Assembly (NCBI RefSeq): GCF_002288635.1
Contig: NZ_NRSW01000001.1
Coordinates: 750,712 to 814,711 of the forward strand
From: Mucilaginibacter sp. MD40
GTDB lineage: Bacteria > Bacteroidota > Bacteroidia > Sphingobacteriales > Sphingobacteriaceae
Reading direction: 5' to 3'
DNA length: 64,000 nucleotides
The notes below the pieces were generated by a model. It saw only the letters and a list, made by a program, of their open reading frames with translations, ran no database searches and was not told where the DNA came from. Position numbers and translations under genes: made by a program. Shown piece by piece: positions 16,764 through 25,460 of this stretch. Position 1 is the first letter of the stretch; the number at the start of each line of letters is the position of its first letter.

Positions 16764-19208
16764 TTGAAAAACCTATTCATGGCCATTATGGCCCTGCTGT
16801 TGCCCGTTGTTGCATCAGCCCAGTTTTCCATCAGCGGAAAAATCACCGATCAATCCGGCCAGGTTTTGGCCGGAGCTACCGTTTCCATCACTAATCCTGA
16901 TGTAAGCGCGCAAACCAATAATCGCGGCGCGTACAGTCTTACCGGTTTATCCGCAGGCACTTACACGGTAAAAGCCAGTTACGTTGGTTTTACGCCGGTA
17001 ACACGTAGCATCACAGTTAATGCTAACCAAACAGTAAATTTCACACTTACCAGTAATTTATTTACTACCGAAGAAGTAACCGTAACCGCTACACGCGCCA
17101 ATAAAACGTCACCAACGGCGTTTACCAACCTGAGCAAAAAAGACATCCAGAAAAACAACTTCGGGCAGGATCTGCCTTATCTGCTTAACCAAACCCCGTC
17201 TGTGGTTACCACATCAGATGCCGGAGCGGGCGTGGGTTATACCGGTATCCGCATCCGCGGGAGCGATGCTACACGCATTAACGTAACCATCAATGGCATC
17301 CCTTATAACGATTCGGAAAGCCAGGGCTCGTACTTTGTAGACCTGCCTGACATCGCCTCATCTATCAACAATATACAGGTGCAGCGTGGGGTAGGTACAT
17401 CAACCAATGGCGCAGGTGCTTTTGGGGGCAGTATCAACATACAAACCACTACCCGCCGCGATACCGGCTATGCCGACATCAGCAGCTCGGCTGGTTCTTA
17501 TAACACCTTTAAAAATACCATTAACCTGGGTACGGGTTTATTGGGAGGTAAGTTTTCTGTAGATGGCCGCCTTTCGCAGATCACCTCTGACGGATACATT
17601 GATGCCGCCTCATCAGACCTTAAATCGTACTTTGTAAGCGGTGCTTATTACGGTAAAAACAGTACGCTACGGGCTAATATATTTTCAGGCAAGGAGCGTA
17701 CTTTCCAGGCATGGAATGGTATACCTGATTATATTATCAGCGATAACTCGTTGCCCAATCACCGCACCTACAATGAGCTCGGCCTGATGCCAAACGGCCA
17801 GCGCTACCGCGACCAGGTAGATGATTACCTGCAAAACCATTACCAGTTATTATATGACCAAAAGGTATCGGACAAGTTATCATTCAGCGGGGCTTTACAT
17901 TACACCCGAGGTAAAGGTTATTATGAAGAATACAAAGCCGGAGCGGCCGTTACTGATTACGGTTTAACACCGGTACATTATGGTACCGACACTATAAAAA
18001 CCACTGATCTGGCACGCCGCCGCTGGCTGGATAATTATTTTTATGGCGTAACCTACGCCCTAAAGTATAACCCGCAAAGCAATCTTAATTTTACGCTTGG
18101 CGGTGCATACAACCAATATAAGGGAGCGCACTACGGGAATATTATTTATACAGAGCAAAGCGCGGGCATCCCGCCTAATTACCAGTACTACCGGGATGAT
18201 GCAAAGAAGAATGACTTTAATATTTTTACCCGTGCTGAATGGCGCTTAGGCCAGGTGATCCTGAATGCGGATATGCAATACCGCCGCATTTATTACTCCT
18301 TCCTCGGTTTTGACCGCAACCTGAACAATGTGCAACAGGACGCTACCTTAAACTTCTTTAACCCCAAAGCTGGTATTACTTATCTGTTTAATGAAAATAA
18401 CAACGTTTACTTCTCTTACGCGGTAGGTAATCACGAACCCAACCGCGATGATTATACCAACTCTACACCGGCAAGCCGTCCTAAGCCCGAGACACTGCAT
18501 GATTTCGAGGCCGGATATCGCACGTCAGGCGATGTATTTAAAGGTGGCATCAACCTTTTTTACATGCTGTATAAAAACCAGCTGATCCTGACCGGCGCGC
18601 TTAATGATGTTGGGTCGCCCACCCGCGTAAACGTAGACAGGAGTTACCGTGCAGGTATTGAGTTTGACGGCAAAGTGCAGGCCACTAAACAATTAAGCAT
18701 AGGGGCAACAGCTACTTTGAGTACCAATAAAATAGATAACTATACCCAATATTTAAGCAATACCAATGACAATACATTGGTGCCTATATACCTGCCTAAA
18801 ACAGATATCGCTTACTCGCCTTCGTTCATTGCTTCGGGTGAGATAGCTTACAGCCCCGTTAAAGGTGGCGAGATCGCCTTGCTTAACAAATACATCAGCC
18901 AGCAATTCCTGGATAATACCATGAACACTAACCCGGCGGGCTTTCCGGCAACAGGTAACAACCGGTTTGTACGCGACAGGATGTTAAAGGGTTATTACGT
19001 TAGCGATGTGCGTTTGCGCTATAATTTCGCGGTTAAGCATGTAAAGAACATTGCTATAGGCTTACAGGTGAATAACATTTTCAATAGGGAGTACGAAGCA
19101 AACGGCGCTACGTACCCTGATATTGAAGGTGGCCAGGTAGTCAATTACAACTACTTTTTCGCGCAGGCTAAGCGCAACTTCATGTCATCGGTAACTATAA
19201 GCTTTTAA
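16764..19208 (+). CDS. TonB-dependent receptor, probable thiamine uptake
   Basis: 814 aa. The TTG at 16764 is preferred because it adds Lys-Asn before the signal peptide core; an ATG at 16779 is possible. After the signal (to about 19, ASAQ) come a CarboxypepD_reg-like domain (20-100), a plug domain (about 115-225, with RIRGSDATRINVTINGIP) and a 22-strand-type barrel to a terminal aromatic residue (SSVTISF). The receptor imports a ligand across the outer membrane using TonB. Position immediately after a TPP riboswitch and before PnuT supports thiamine or a precursor as ligand, matching the published omr1-pnuT arrangement in Bacteroidetes. Confidence 0.88.
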   Translation: MKNLFMAIMALLLPVVASAQFSISGKITDQSGQVLAGATVSITNPDVSAQTNNRGAYSLTGLSAGTYTVKASYVGFTPVTRSITVNANQTVNFTLTSNLFTTEEVTVTATRANKTSPTAFTNLSKKDIQKNNFGQDLPYLLNQTPSVVTTSDAGAGVGYTGIRIRGSDATRINVTINGIPYNDSESQGSYFVDLPDIASSINNIQVQRGVGTSTNGAGAFGGSINIQTTTRRDTGYADISSSAGSYNTFKNTINLGTGLLGGKFSVDGRLSQITSDGYIDAASSDLKSYFVSGAYYGKNSTLRANIFSGKERTFQAWNGIPDYIISDNSLPNHRTYNELGLMPNGQRYRDQVDDYLQNHYQLLYDQKVSDKLSFSGALHYTRGKGYYEEYKAGAAVTDYGLTPVHYGTDTIKTTDLARRRWLDNYFYGVTYALKYNPQSNLNFTLGGAYNQYKGAHYGNIIYTEQSAGIPPNYQYYRDDAKKNDFNIFTRAEWRLGQVILNADMQYRRIYYSFLGFDRNLNNVQQDATLNFFNPKAGITYLFNENNNVYFSYAVGNHEPNRDDYTNSTPASRPKPETLHDFEAGYRTSGDVFKGGINLFYMLYKNQLILTGALNDVGSPTRVNVDRSYRAGIEFDGKVQATKQLSIGATATLSTNKIDNYTQYLSNTNDNTLVPIYLPKTDIAYSPSFIASGEIAYSPVKGGEIALLNKYISQQFLDNTMNTNPAGFPATGNNRFVRDRMLKGYYVSDVRLRYNFAVKHVKNIAIGLQVNNIFNREYEANGATYPDIEGGQVVNYNYFFAQAKRNFMSSVTISF

Positions 19209-19209
19209 C

Positions 19210-19815
19210 ATGCAAAGCTGGGCACACCTATTTATTGAACAGGTTAGGGCCACTTCGCTGTTGGAGTGGCTGGCTGTGTTGTTAAGTGTTGCCGAGGTAC
19301 TGCTGGCACGAGCCAATAAAGTGTGGCTATACCCCACAGGTATAGCCTCCACTTTAATTTCAGTTTATCTTTTACTAAATGTACATCTTTTTGCCGAAAG
19401 TTTGTTGAACGTATATTATGTGGTAATGAGCGTTTACGGATGGTATCACTGGGTAAAAAAGCGGCGCCTGACGCCTGTAAAAGTTAGCTTTGCCACACGT
19501 CGGGAATGGGTAATTACTTTATTGATCGTTTTTGCGGGCTGGGGAATACTTTATTGGCTGCTGGCCAGATTTACACCATCAACTGTTCCGCTATGGGATG
19601 CCTGGGTATCATCAACAGCCTGGGCGGGTATGTGGCTGCTGGCCCGCCGAAAGGTAGAGAATTGGCTACTGCTTAATGTAAGTAACCTGTTTGCTGTTCC
19701 GCTGCTGTTTCATAAAAACCTGGCGATGTTCGCGGTGTTAACGGCGTTTTTATTTATTGTAGCCATTTTCGGATATCTCGACTGGCGCAAAATAGCAAAA
19801 GAAGGTAAAGCATGA
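19210..19815 (+). CDS. pnuT: PnuC-family transporter, probable thiamine transporter PnuT
   Basis: 201 aa with about seven hydrophobic segments and PnuC-family phrases (LEWLAVLLSVAEVLLARANKVWLYPTGI, YVVMSVYGWYHW, WVSSTAWAGMWLLARRKVENW). PnuC proteins carry nicotinamide riboside, while PnuT relatives in TPP-riboswitch operons carry thiamine by facilitated diffusion. Operon context (riboswitch, receptor 1 bp upstream) favours thiamine; sequence alone cannot separate the two. Its stop overlaps the next start (ATGA), implying coupled translation. Confidence 0.85.
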   Translation: MQSWAHLFIEQVRATSLLEWLAVLLSVAEVLLARANKVWLYPTGIASTLISVYLLLNVHLFAESLLNVYYVVMSVYGWYHWVKKRRLTPVKVSFATRREWVITLLIVFAGWGILYWLLARFTPSTVPLWDAWVSSTAWAGMWLLARRKVENWLLLNVSNLFAVPLLFHKNLAMFAVLTAFLFIVAIFGYLDWRKIAKEGKA

Positions 19816-20909
19816 GCCAAATTCACCATCCATCAGAGATATTGCTGCCTGCGTGGGTTGAAACCATCAGAAAATACGCCGGCGAAGCAGAACAATCAGG
19901 CCGCCTGCACCCCAAACAGCTCGAACTGATCTACGAGCAGGAATGGTTTAATCTTTTAGCCCCGCAAATATATGGCGGGTTGCAAAAGAGCTTACCCGAA
20001 ATTATCAGGACAGAAGAGGCCTTAAGCTGGGCCGATGGTAGTCTGGGATGGGTGGTTACCCTTTGCAGTGGAGCGGGCTTTTTTGGCGGCTATATTTCAC
20101 CGGCTATTGCCCCCGGCATATTCGCAGACAAAGAAGTATGTTTAGCTGGCAGCGGCGCCGATACTGGTACAGCTAAAAGACACAAAGATGGCTATATCAT
20201 TAATGGCAGCTGGAAGTATGCCAGCGGTGTGCACCACGCCACTTATATTACCATTAACTGCCGCATAATGGATAAAAGTGGGAATGAACTCTTAAAAGAA
20301 GGGATGCCGCTTATCCGGTCGTTTATCATCGACAGGGCCGACGTGCAACTACAACCCGGATGGAAGTACGTAGGAATGATCGCAACGGGCAGCGACGCAT
20401 ATAAAATTGAGAACATTTATGTGCCTGAAGACCGTTGCTTTGAGATTGCGCCACAGTCGGCGGTTGTTAAAGATCGACTATACCATTATCCTTTTTTGCA
20501 ACTGGCAGAAGCTACGCTCGCGGCAAACCTATCTGGCATGGCGGTTAACTTTACAGATCTTTGCGGCGATGCCTTTGCTTATAAGGCCACTAACCTGCGC
20601 CGGGTAAGTTCAAAGAACGCCGATCTAATGATGGAGGAAAGGCAATACGCCGTTAATTTGTTAAACGACGCCCGGTTGGTTTTTCATGAGGCCGTTAACC
20701 TTTCATGGGGAGATATAGAGAATAAAGATTATTTAAAAGCCGTAAGCAGCGCCAGCCGCGTACTGGCCCGCATTGCCCGCGAAACGGTTGATGAGCTTTA
20801 CCCTTACTGCGGCTTACTCGCCGCATCGCCAGATACGGAAATTAACCGTGTTTGGCGCGATATACATACCGCAAGCCAGCATTCCCTCCTTACCTTTCTC
20901 GAACTGTAA
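19812..20909 (+). CDS. Acyl-CoA-dehydrogenase-fold flavoprotein in the thiamine operon
   Basis: 365 aa with the acyl-CoA dehydrogenase/flavin monooxygenase fold: N-terminal helices (LELIYEQEWFNLLAPQIYGG), a middle beta domain (INGSWKYASGVHHATYITINCR, the region of the family that contacts FMN/FAD) and a C-terminal helical bundle including ASRVLARIARETVDELY. The usual catalytic Glu of true acyl-CoA dehydrogenases is not obvious; the pattern is closer to HsaA/DszC-type monooxygenases, but that is a soft call. It overlaps pnuT by 4 bp, so it should be controlled by the TPP riboswitch. A role in modifying or salvaging thiamine-related molecules is an inference from position only. Confidence 0.75.
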   Translation: MSQIHHPSEILLPAWVETIRKYAGEAEQSGRLHPKQLELIYEQEWFNLLAPQIYGGLQKSLPEIIRTEEALSWADGSLGWVVTLCSGAGFFGGYISPAIAPGIFADKEVCLAGSGADTGTAKRHKDGYIINGSWKYASGVHHATYITINCRIMDKSGNELLKEGMPLIRSFIIDRADVQLQPGWKYVGMIATGSDAYKIENIYVPEDRCFEIAPQSAVVKDRLYHYPFLQLAEATLAANLSGMAVNFTDLCGDAFAYKATNLRRVSSKNADLMMEERQYAVNLLNDARLVFHEAVNLSWGDIENKDYLKAVSSASRVLARIARETVDELYPYCGLLAASPDTEINRVWRDIHTASQHSLLTFLEL

Positions 20910-20911
20910 CG

Positions 20912-22528
20912 TTAATCTTCTAAAAACGCTTTCAAGCTTTCCAGGGTATCTGCTTCCTCTTTAGGCTTGTCATGCCGCCAGCGTAGTATCCGTGGGAAAC
21001 GAAGCGCTATGCCCGATTTATGCCTTGTTGACCTGTTGATGCCTTCGAAACCTATTTCAAATACCAGCTCAGGCTTAACCGTACGTACCGGACCAAATTT
21101 TTCGAGCGTGTTGCGCTTAACAAAGTAATCAACTTTATTGATTTCCGCATCAGTAAGGCCTGAATAAGCTTTGGCAAAAGGCACCAGTTTATCTCCATCC
21201 CACACAGCAAAGGTGTAATCCGTATACAGGTCGGCACGGCGGCCGTGGCCTTTTTGGGCGTATATCATTACCGCATCTACCGATAGCGGGTCTATCTTCC
21301 ATTTCCACCAGTCGCCCCGGCGCCTGCCTACCTGGTAGGTGGCGCTTTTGCGCTTAAGCATAATACCTTCCGCTATCATCGCTCTTGATTGCTCCCTTAT
21401 GCTCTCAAGCTTCTCCCAACTATTAAAATCTATCAGGGTAGATAACCTGAACACTTCCTGATAAGCAGAATTACCTTGAAGCCCCTCTAACAAACTCCGA
21501 CGCTCAGCCTGTGTTTTGCTACGTATGTCTTCGCCCTCATATTCCAGGCAATCATAAACAATGGTAGCGACAGGGCTATCGGTTAAAATTTTCTTACTTA
21601 GATTTTTTCGGCCTATACGGGTTTGCAATACATTAAAAGGCAGCGGTTTTCCATCCCTGAAACTCAATATCTCTCCGTCAAGCACTGTACCATCGGGTAA
21701 GGCCTGTAGAAAGGAATGCAATTCAGGAAATTTTTCGGTAGCCAGATCTTCGCCACGGCTCCATATAAATATTTCTCCGCCGCGCTTGATCATCTGAGCA
21801 CGTATACCATCCCATTTCCACTCTGCCTGCCATTGCTCCGCGTCGCCAAGCGAGGCTTCAACATCGGCCGCTGATTTTTGTCTTTCTGATGTTTCCTGTA
21901 TGGGATATGCCAGGAAAAACGGGTAGGGCCTCGAAATATCGTCCGAAGCGGTTTGCTCCTGCACCAGTTGGTCAAACGTGTAATTCTCAGGCATCCATTT
22001 ACCCATAATGCGATGGGTTAATGCCGGTGCCTCAATACCTGTGACATCGGCCAGTGCTTTTACCACCAGGTTTTGTGATACGCCTATACGGAAACTGCCG
22101 GTAAGTAATTTGTTAAATACAAACCGCTCCTGGCTATCCAGCATAGCCCATGAGGTCAACAGCCAGTCCTTCTTCTCCGCCTCGGTCTTATCCGCCAGGG
22201 CATTGATCTCGGCAATCCATTCGGTTAAGGTTTTACTGCTGCTGCTTTCATTTTCCGGCATCAGTAATGACATGGTTTCGGCCAGGTCACCAACTACATG
22301 ATAGCTTTCCTCAAACAGCCAGGCCGGGATATTTGATGCCTCAATAGCCCAATGCCTGATGAGCGTAGCATTGATCTGGCGTTTGGGCCTGCGGCCGGTA
22401 AAAAGAGCCAGCATGTGCATTTTATCTGTATCCGGCACAGTAGCAAAGTAATTCTTTAAAACCTTTACCTTTTCGTTGGTTTTGTTGGTTTCGTCCAGAG
22501 AAAGAAAAAGTTGTGCAAATGCTTTCAT
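20912..22528 (-). CDS. ATP-dependent DNA ligase (PP_1105-like family)
   Basis: 538 aa. An N-terminal DNA-binding helical domain (1-200) is followed by the adenylation domain with EWKWDGIRAQ (nucleophile Lys238), WSRGEDL and DGEIL motifs, and an OB domain with WWKWKIDPLSVDAV and GIALRFPRILRWRHDK. These belong to the bacterial ATP-dependent ligase family that travels with an exonuclease, a helicase and a phosphoesterase in presumed repair cassettes. Here only the nuclease partner is present (1-bp TAATG overlap). It is not a LigD-type NHEJ fusion. It is convergent with the thiamine operon, 2 bp away. Confidence 0.92.
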   Translation of the reverse strand: MKAFAQLFLSLDETNKTNEKVKVLKNYFATVPDTDKMHMLALFTGRRPKRQINATLIRHWAIEASNIPAWLFEESYHVVGDLAETMSLLMPENESSSSKTLTEWIAEINALADKTEAEKKDWLLTSWAMLDSQERFVFNKLLTGSFRIGVSQNLVVKALADVTGIEAPALTHRIMGKWMPENYTFDQLVQEQTASDDISRPYPFFLAYPIQETSERQKSAADVEASLGDAEQWQAEWKWDGIRAQMIKRGGEIFIWSRGEDLATEKFPELHSFLQALPDGTVLDGEILSFRDGKPLPFNVLQTRIGRKNLSKKILTDSPVATIVYDCLEYEGEDIRSKTQAERRSLLEGLQGNSAYQEVFRLSTLIDFNSWEKLESIREQSRAMIAEGIMLKRKSATYQVGRRRGDWWKWKIDPLSVDAVMIYAQKGHGRRADLYTDYTFAVWDGDKLVPFAKAYSGLTDAEINKVDYFVKRNTLEKFGPVRTVKPELVFEIGFEGINRSTRHKSGIALRFPRILRWRHDKPKEEADTLESLKAFLED

Positions 22529-23589
22529 TAAACCATCTCCTTTCTATCAGTTAGTTCCGCTGTTTCTTCCTTCTCCTCCTTTTCGGTAATGGTAGCGTCC
22601 TCTTCCTCTCCGCCGTAAAGGGTATGTACTTCCCGGGCGTTAAAACCGATCTCGTTGAGGTAACGTGTAAAAGAAGCGGTGTAGCCATGCGTAAGATATA
22701 CGCATTCGCAGCCGGTGGCATCAATGGCACTAACCAGGCCATCCCAATCGGCATGGTCAGACATGATGAAACCTCTATCAGCAGCGCGCCTGCGCTTTGC
22801 CCCCCGCAGGGCCATCCACCCGCTGCAATAACCAAAACTATAAGGCCCAAACTTGCGCATCCATGGCGTACCAACTGCCGATGGCGGCGCCAGTATAATC
22901 CCTTTACGCACATCTTCTTTTACCGAAGCTTGTGTAATACGCTCTGTGGAGTTTAACACAACGCCATTGCGCCTTAACGCTTCGTTCGTATTCTCGATAA
23001 CACCATGGGTGTATACTTTTCCAATATCCAGATCGAGGTTTTGTAATATACGCTGCGCTTTACCCAGCGAGTAACCGACAATGATGGTGGCGACACCATT
23101 TTCCTTATTGGTTTGCCACCAGTTATTAATATCCCTGAATAATTGCTGCTGCGGCTTCCAGGTGTACACCGGCATCCCAAAAGTACATTCGGAAATAAAA
23201 TGATGGCACTTTACCGGTTCAAAAGGTGTGGATATGCCATCATCTTCAGTCTTATAATCGCCGGAAACCACCCACACCTGCCCTTTATATTCTATACGGA
23301 TCTGCGCCGAACCAATCACGTGCCCCGCCGGGTGTAGGGATATTTGTACGCCATTTTTTACAACTGTTTCGCCATAACCAATGGTTTGCAGATTGATGTC
23401 GCCCAGGCGATATAACATCACCTCTCGTGAGAGATGATGTGCCAAATAGTTTTTATGCCCAAAATAAGCATGATCTGCATGGGCATGGGTAATCACGGCA
23501 TCATCTACCGGCTTCCAAGGGTCGATATAAAACCTACCCTGCTCACAATAAATGCCTCTGTCTGTAAATTCCAGCAATGGTTTGGCCAT
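22528..23589 (-). CDS. Ligase-associated DNA exonuclease (metallo-beta-lactamase fold)
   Basis: 353 aa with metal-binding HAHADH (35-40) plus further family motifs HPAGHVIGSAQI and SGDYKTEDDG, then IMSDHADWDGL. The protein is of the beta-CASP/SNM1-like type named ligase-associated exonuclease. The C-terminal 25 residues are very rich in Glu and Lys. It is translated just before the ligase (stop and start share one base), so the two probably act together in DNA repair. The usual third and fourth partners (DEXH helicase, metallophosphoesterase) are not in this window. Confidence 0.92.
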   Translation of the reverse strand: MAKPLLEFTDRGIYCEQGRFYIDPWKPVDDAVITHAHADHAYFGHKNYLAHHLSREVMLYRLGDINLQTIGYGETVVKNGVQISLHPAGHVIGSAQIRIEYKGQVWVVSGDYKTEDDGISTPFEPVKCHHFISECTFGMPVYTWKPQQQLFRDINNWWQTNKENGVATIIVGYSLGKAQRILQNLDLDIGKVYTHGVIENTNEALRRNGVVLNSTERITQASVKEDVRKGIILAPPSAVGTPWMRKFGPYSFGYCSGWMALRGAKRRRAADRGFIMSDHADWDGLVSAIDATGCECVYLTHGYTASFTRYLNEIGFNAREVHTLYGGEEEDATITEKEEKEETAELTDRKEMV

Positions 23590-23655
23590 AGTTTAGATAA
23601 CCTACAGGAATTGAATAAGTTTTAAACAGGATATATCCTGCCGATAACAAGCATT

Positions 23656-23700
23656 TTTATACAAAACGGGCCACTGCATCAGCGGCCCGTTTTGTATAAA
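23656..23700. terminator. Strong bidirectional hairpin downstream of pafA
   Basis: A perfect 17-bp stem (23656-23672 with 23684-23700), 11-nt loop and flanking A/T runs. It lies 14 bp past the pafA stop and upstream of the exonuclease gene, so it mainly terminates pafA. Confidence 0.92.
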
Positions 23701-23713
23701 TTTATAGTGAATT

Positions 23714-25369
23714 CTATTTCAGCACTTCGCCAATAGCGGTGCCTATATTGCCGCTCGGCGCCTGTATATGCAGCAATTCTGCAACGGTAGGGGCAATATC
23801 GGTCATATGGGTTTCGCGGGTAAGGCTGCCATGTTTTATACCCCAACCCATAAATACCAATGGTATGTGCGCGTCATAAGGGTTCCAGGTGCCGTGGGTT
23901 GTACCTGTTTGGCCATGGCCGCTGTACCAGCCGGGCTTCAACACAATTTGTATAGTGCCGCTATGTTCGGGGCTATAGCCATTTTGTATGCGCTCACGCA
24001 GTGCTGATGGTATGTTGGCTTCCTGCACACGCTGCATATCTACCGCGTAAGCTATTGCAGGCTGTGTCATCAGGTATTGTATGCAATCAAACTTCAGTGC
24101 TTCTTCGCTTACTTTCTGCTTTCTTATCTCGGCATAATTAAAGTTAACCTGGTAGTTATTAAAGCTCAACACGGCCCTTTTTAAGTTGTATTTTTCTTCC
24201 AATACTTTGTTAAGGCTGGTCAGGGCCACACCATCATTCCAGATACCGCCGGGTATGCGATGATCTTGCAGGAATGTAGCATTGTGCGCCGCGCCATGAT
24301 CGGCAGTTAGGAAAACAGTATAATTACCTTTACCCAGTTTACCATCAAGGTAGGTAAAAAACGCGGCCAGGTCTTTGTCTAAACGCAGGTAAGTGTCCTC
24401 AGCCTCTACCGAATTAGGGCCAAACTGGTGGCCTACATAATCGGTAGATGACAAGCTAACCGCCAGGAAATCTGTAACGGTATTGGTACCAAGCTTTTCA
24501 CCTTCAACCGCGGCACGGGCAAGGTCGAGCGTTAAACTGTTACCGAAAGGTGTAGAACGAATCATGCCCACATTGCCCTTATACAGCGTGGAGGTTTTAA
24601 TAGGAAAAACGGGAGCATCCGTTCCGCTGAACTTTCCTTCATACGCAGGGCTGTTATCCGGCGCGCTTTGTACGTAGCTATTAACGGGATACAAAGTGTT
24701 CCAATCCTGGTTCAGGTACTTTTCCGCAGGCTTGCCGGCATTAAAGGATTTTACCCAGGCAGGCAGGTCGGTCATGTAATAAGTGCTGCTTATCCAGTTG
24801 CCAGTAGCATCATCAAACCAGTAAGCAGCATTTGCGGCGTGCCCGGCAGGTAATATCCCGCCACGGTCTTTCAACGCTATACCAATAACTTTTGAGCGGA
24901 AATTGGTTGCCAGCTTAAGCTCATCGGTAACCGTGCTGGCCAGCAAATTACGGGGTGACATTTTACCCGCTTTTGAGGTACTGCCAACCGCGGTAACGGT
25001 GCTGTCATCTGTGCAATAGATGGTTTTGCCGGTAGCCTGTATAATAAAATCGTTCCCGGCAATACCATGAATAGATGGTACTGACCCGGTGTAAATACAT
25101 GTATGCCCGGCGGCTGTTACCGTAGGTATATATGGGATCAGTGTATTTTCGCAGGTAAAACCTTCGTTAAGCAGGCGTTTAAAGCCGCCGGTTTGGTAGC
25201 GATCATAATACCGGTACAAATAATCCCAGCGCATTTGGTCAACCACTACACCCACTACCAACTTAGGACGAGGCAGAGCAGCCTGAGCCGCGGTAAATTT
25301 TTTATTCTGGGCGGATGCGGTAAATACCACAGCCGCAAAACTCAATGAAAGCAGAAAAGATCTCTTCAT
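23714..25369 (-). CDS. pafA: PafA-type alkaline phosphatase
   Basis: 551 aa from the ATG at 25369, which opens a signal peptide (cleavage near TASAQ); the longer upstream frame is unlikely to be used. The alkaline phosphatase superfamily motif PTVTAAGHTCIYTG supplies the catalytic Thr (about residue 85 of this start), with metal ligands in VVDQMRWD, LTADHGAAHN and GQTGTTHG. PafA of Elizabethkingia is a broad phosphate monoesterase that lets Bacteroidota use organic phosphate. Monocistronic, with a terminator on its 3' side. Confidence 0.92.
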   Translation of the reverse strand: MKRSFLLSLSFAAVVFTASAQNKKFTAAQAALPRPKLVVGVVVDQMRWDYLYRYYDRYQTGGFKRLLNEGFTCENTLIPYIPTVTAAGHTCIYTGSVPSIHGIAGNDFIIQATGKTIYCTDDSTVTAVGSTSKAGKMSPRNLLASTVTDELKLATNFRSKVIGIALKDRGGILPAGHAANAAYWFDDATGNWISSTYYMTDLPAWVKSFNAGKPAEKYLNQDWNTLYPVNSYVQSAPDNSPAYEGKFSGTDAPVFPIKTSTLYKGNVGMIRSTPFGNSLTLDLARAAVEGEKLGTNTVTDFLAVSLSSTDYVGHQFGPNSVEAEDTYLRLDKDLAAFFTYLDGKLGKGNYTVFLTADHGAAHNATFLQDHRIPGGIWNDGVALTSLNKVLEEKYNLKRAVLSFNNYQVNFNYAEIRKQKVSEEALKFDCIQYLMTQPAIAYAVDMQRVQEANIPSALRERIQNGYSPEHSGTIQIVLKPGWYSGHGQTGTTHGTWNPYDAHIPLVFMGWGIKHGSLTRETHMTDIAPTVAELLHIQAPSGNIGTAIGEVLK

Positions 25370-25460
25370 GATACGTTTGCTGTAATAAAGGGCAAATATC
25401 ATACTTTACATATGTAAACAATGTGATATTTATGTTATAAAGCCGTTACATAACCAGCTA

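Noticed and set aside
19210..19815. PnuC for nicotinamide riboside
   Set aside because: The TPP riboswitch and receptor context favour PnuT; no NAD-salvage gene is adjacent. Kept as the minor alternative only.
20912..22528. LigD-type NHEJ ligase
   Set aside because: No polymerase or phosphoesterase domain and no Ku; the pairing with the beta-CASP nuclease fits the ligase-associated family instead.
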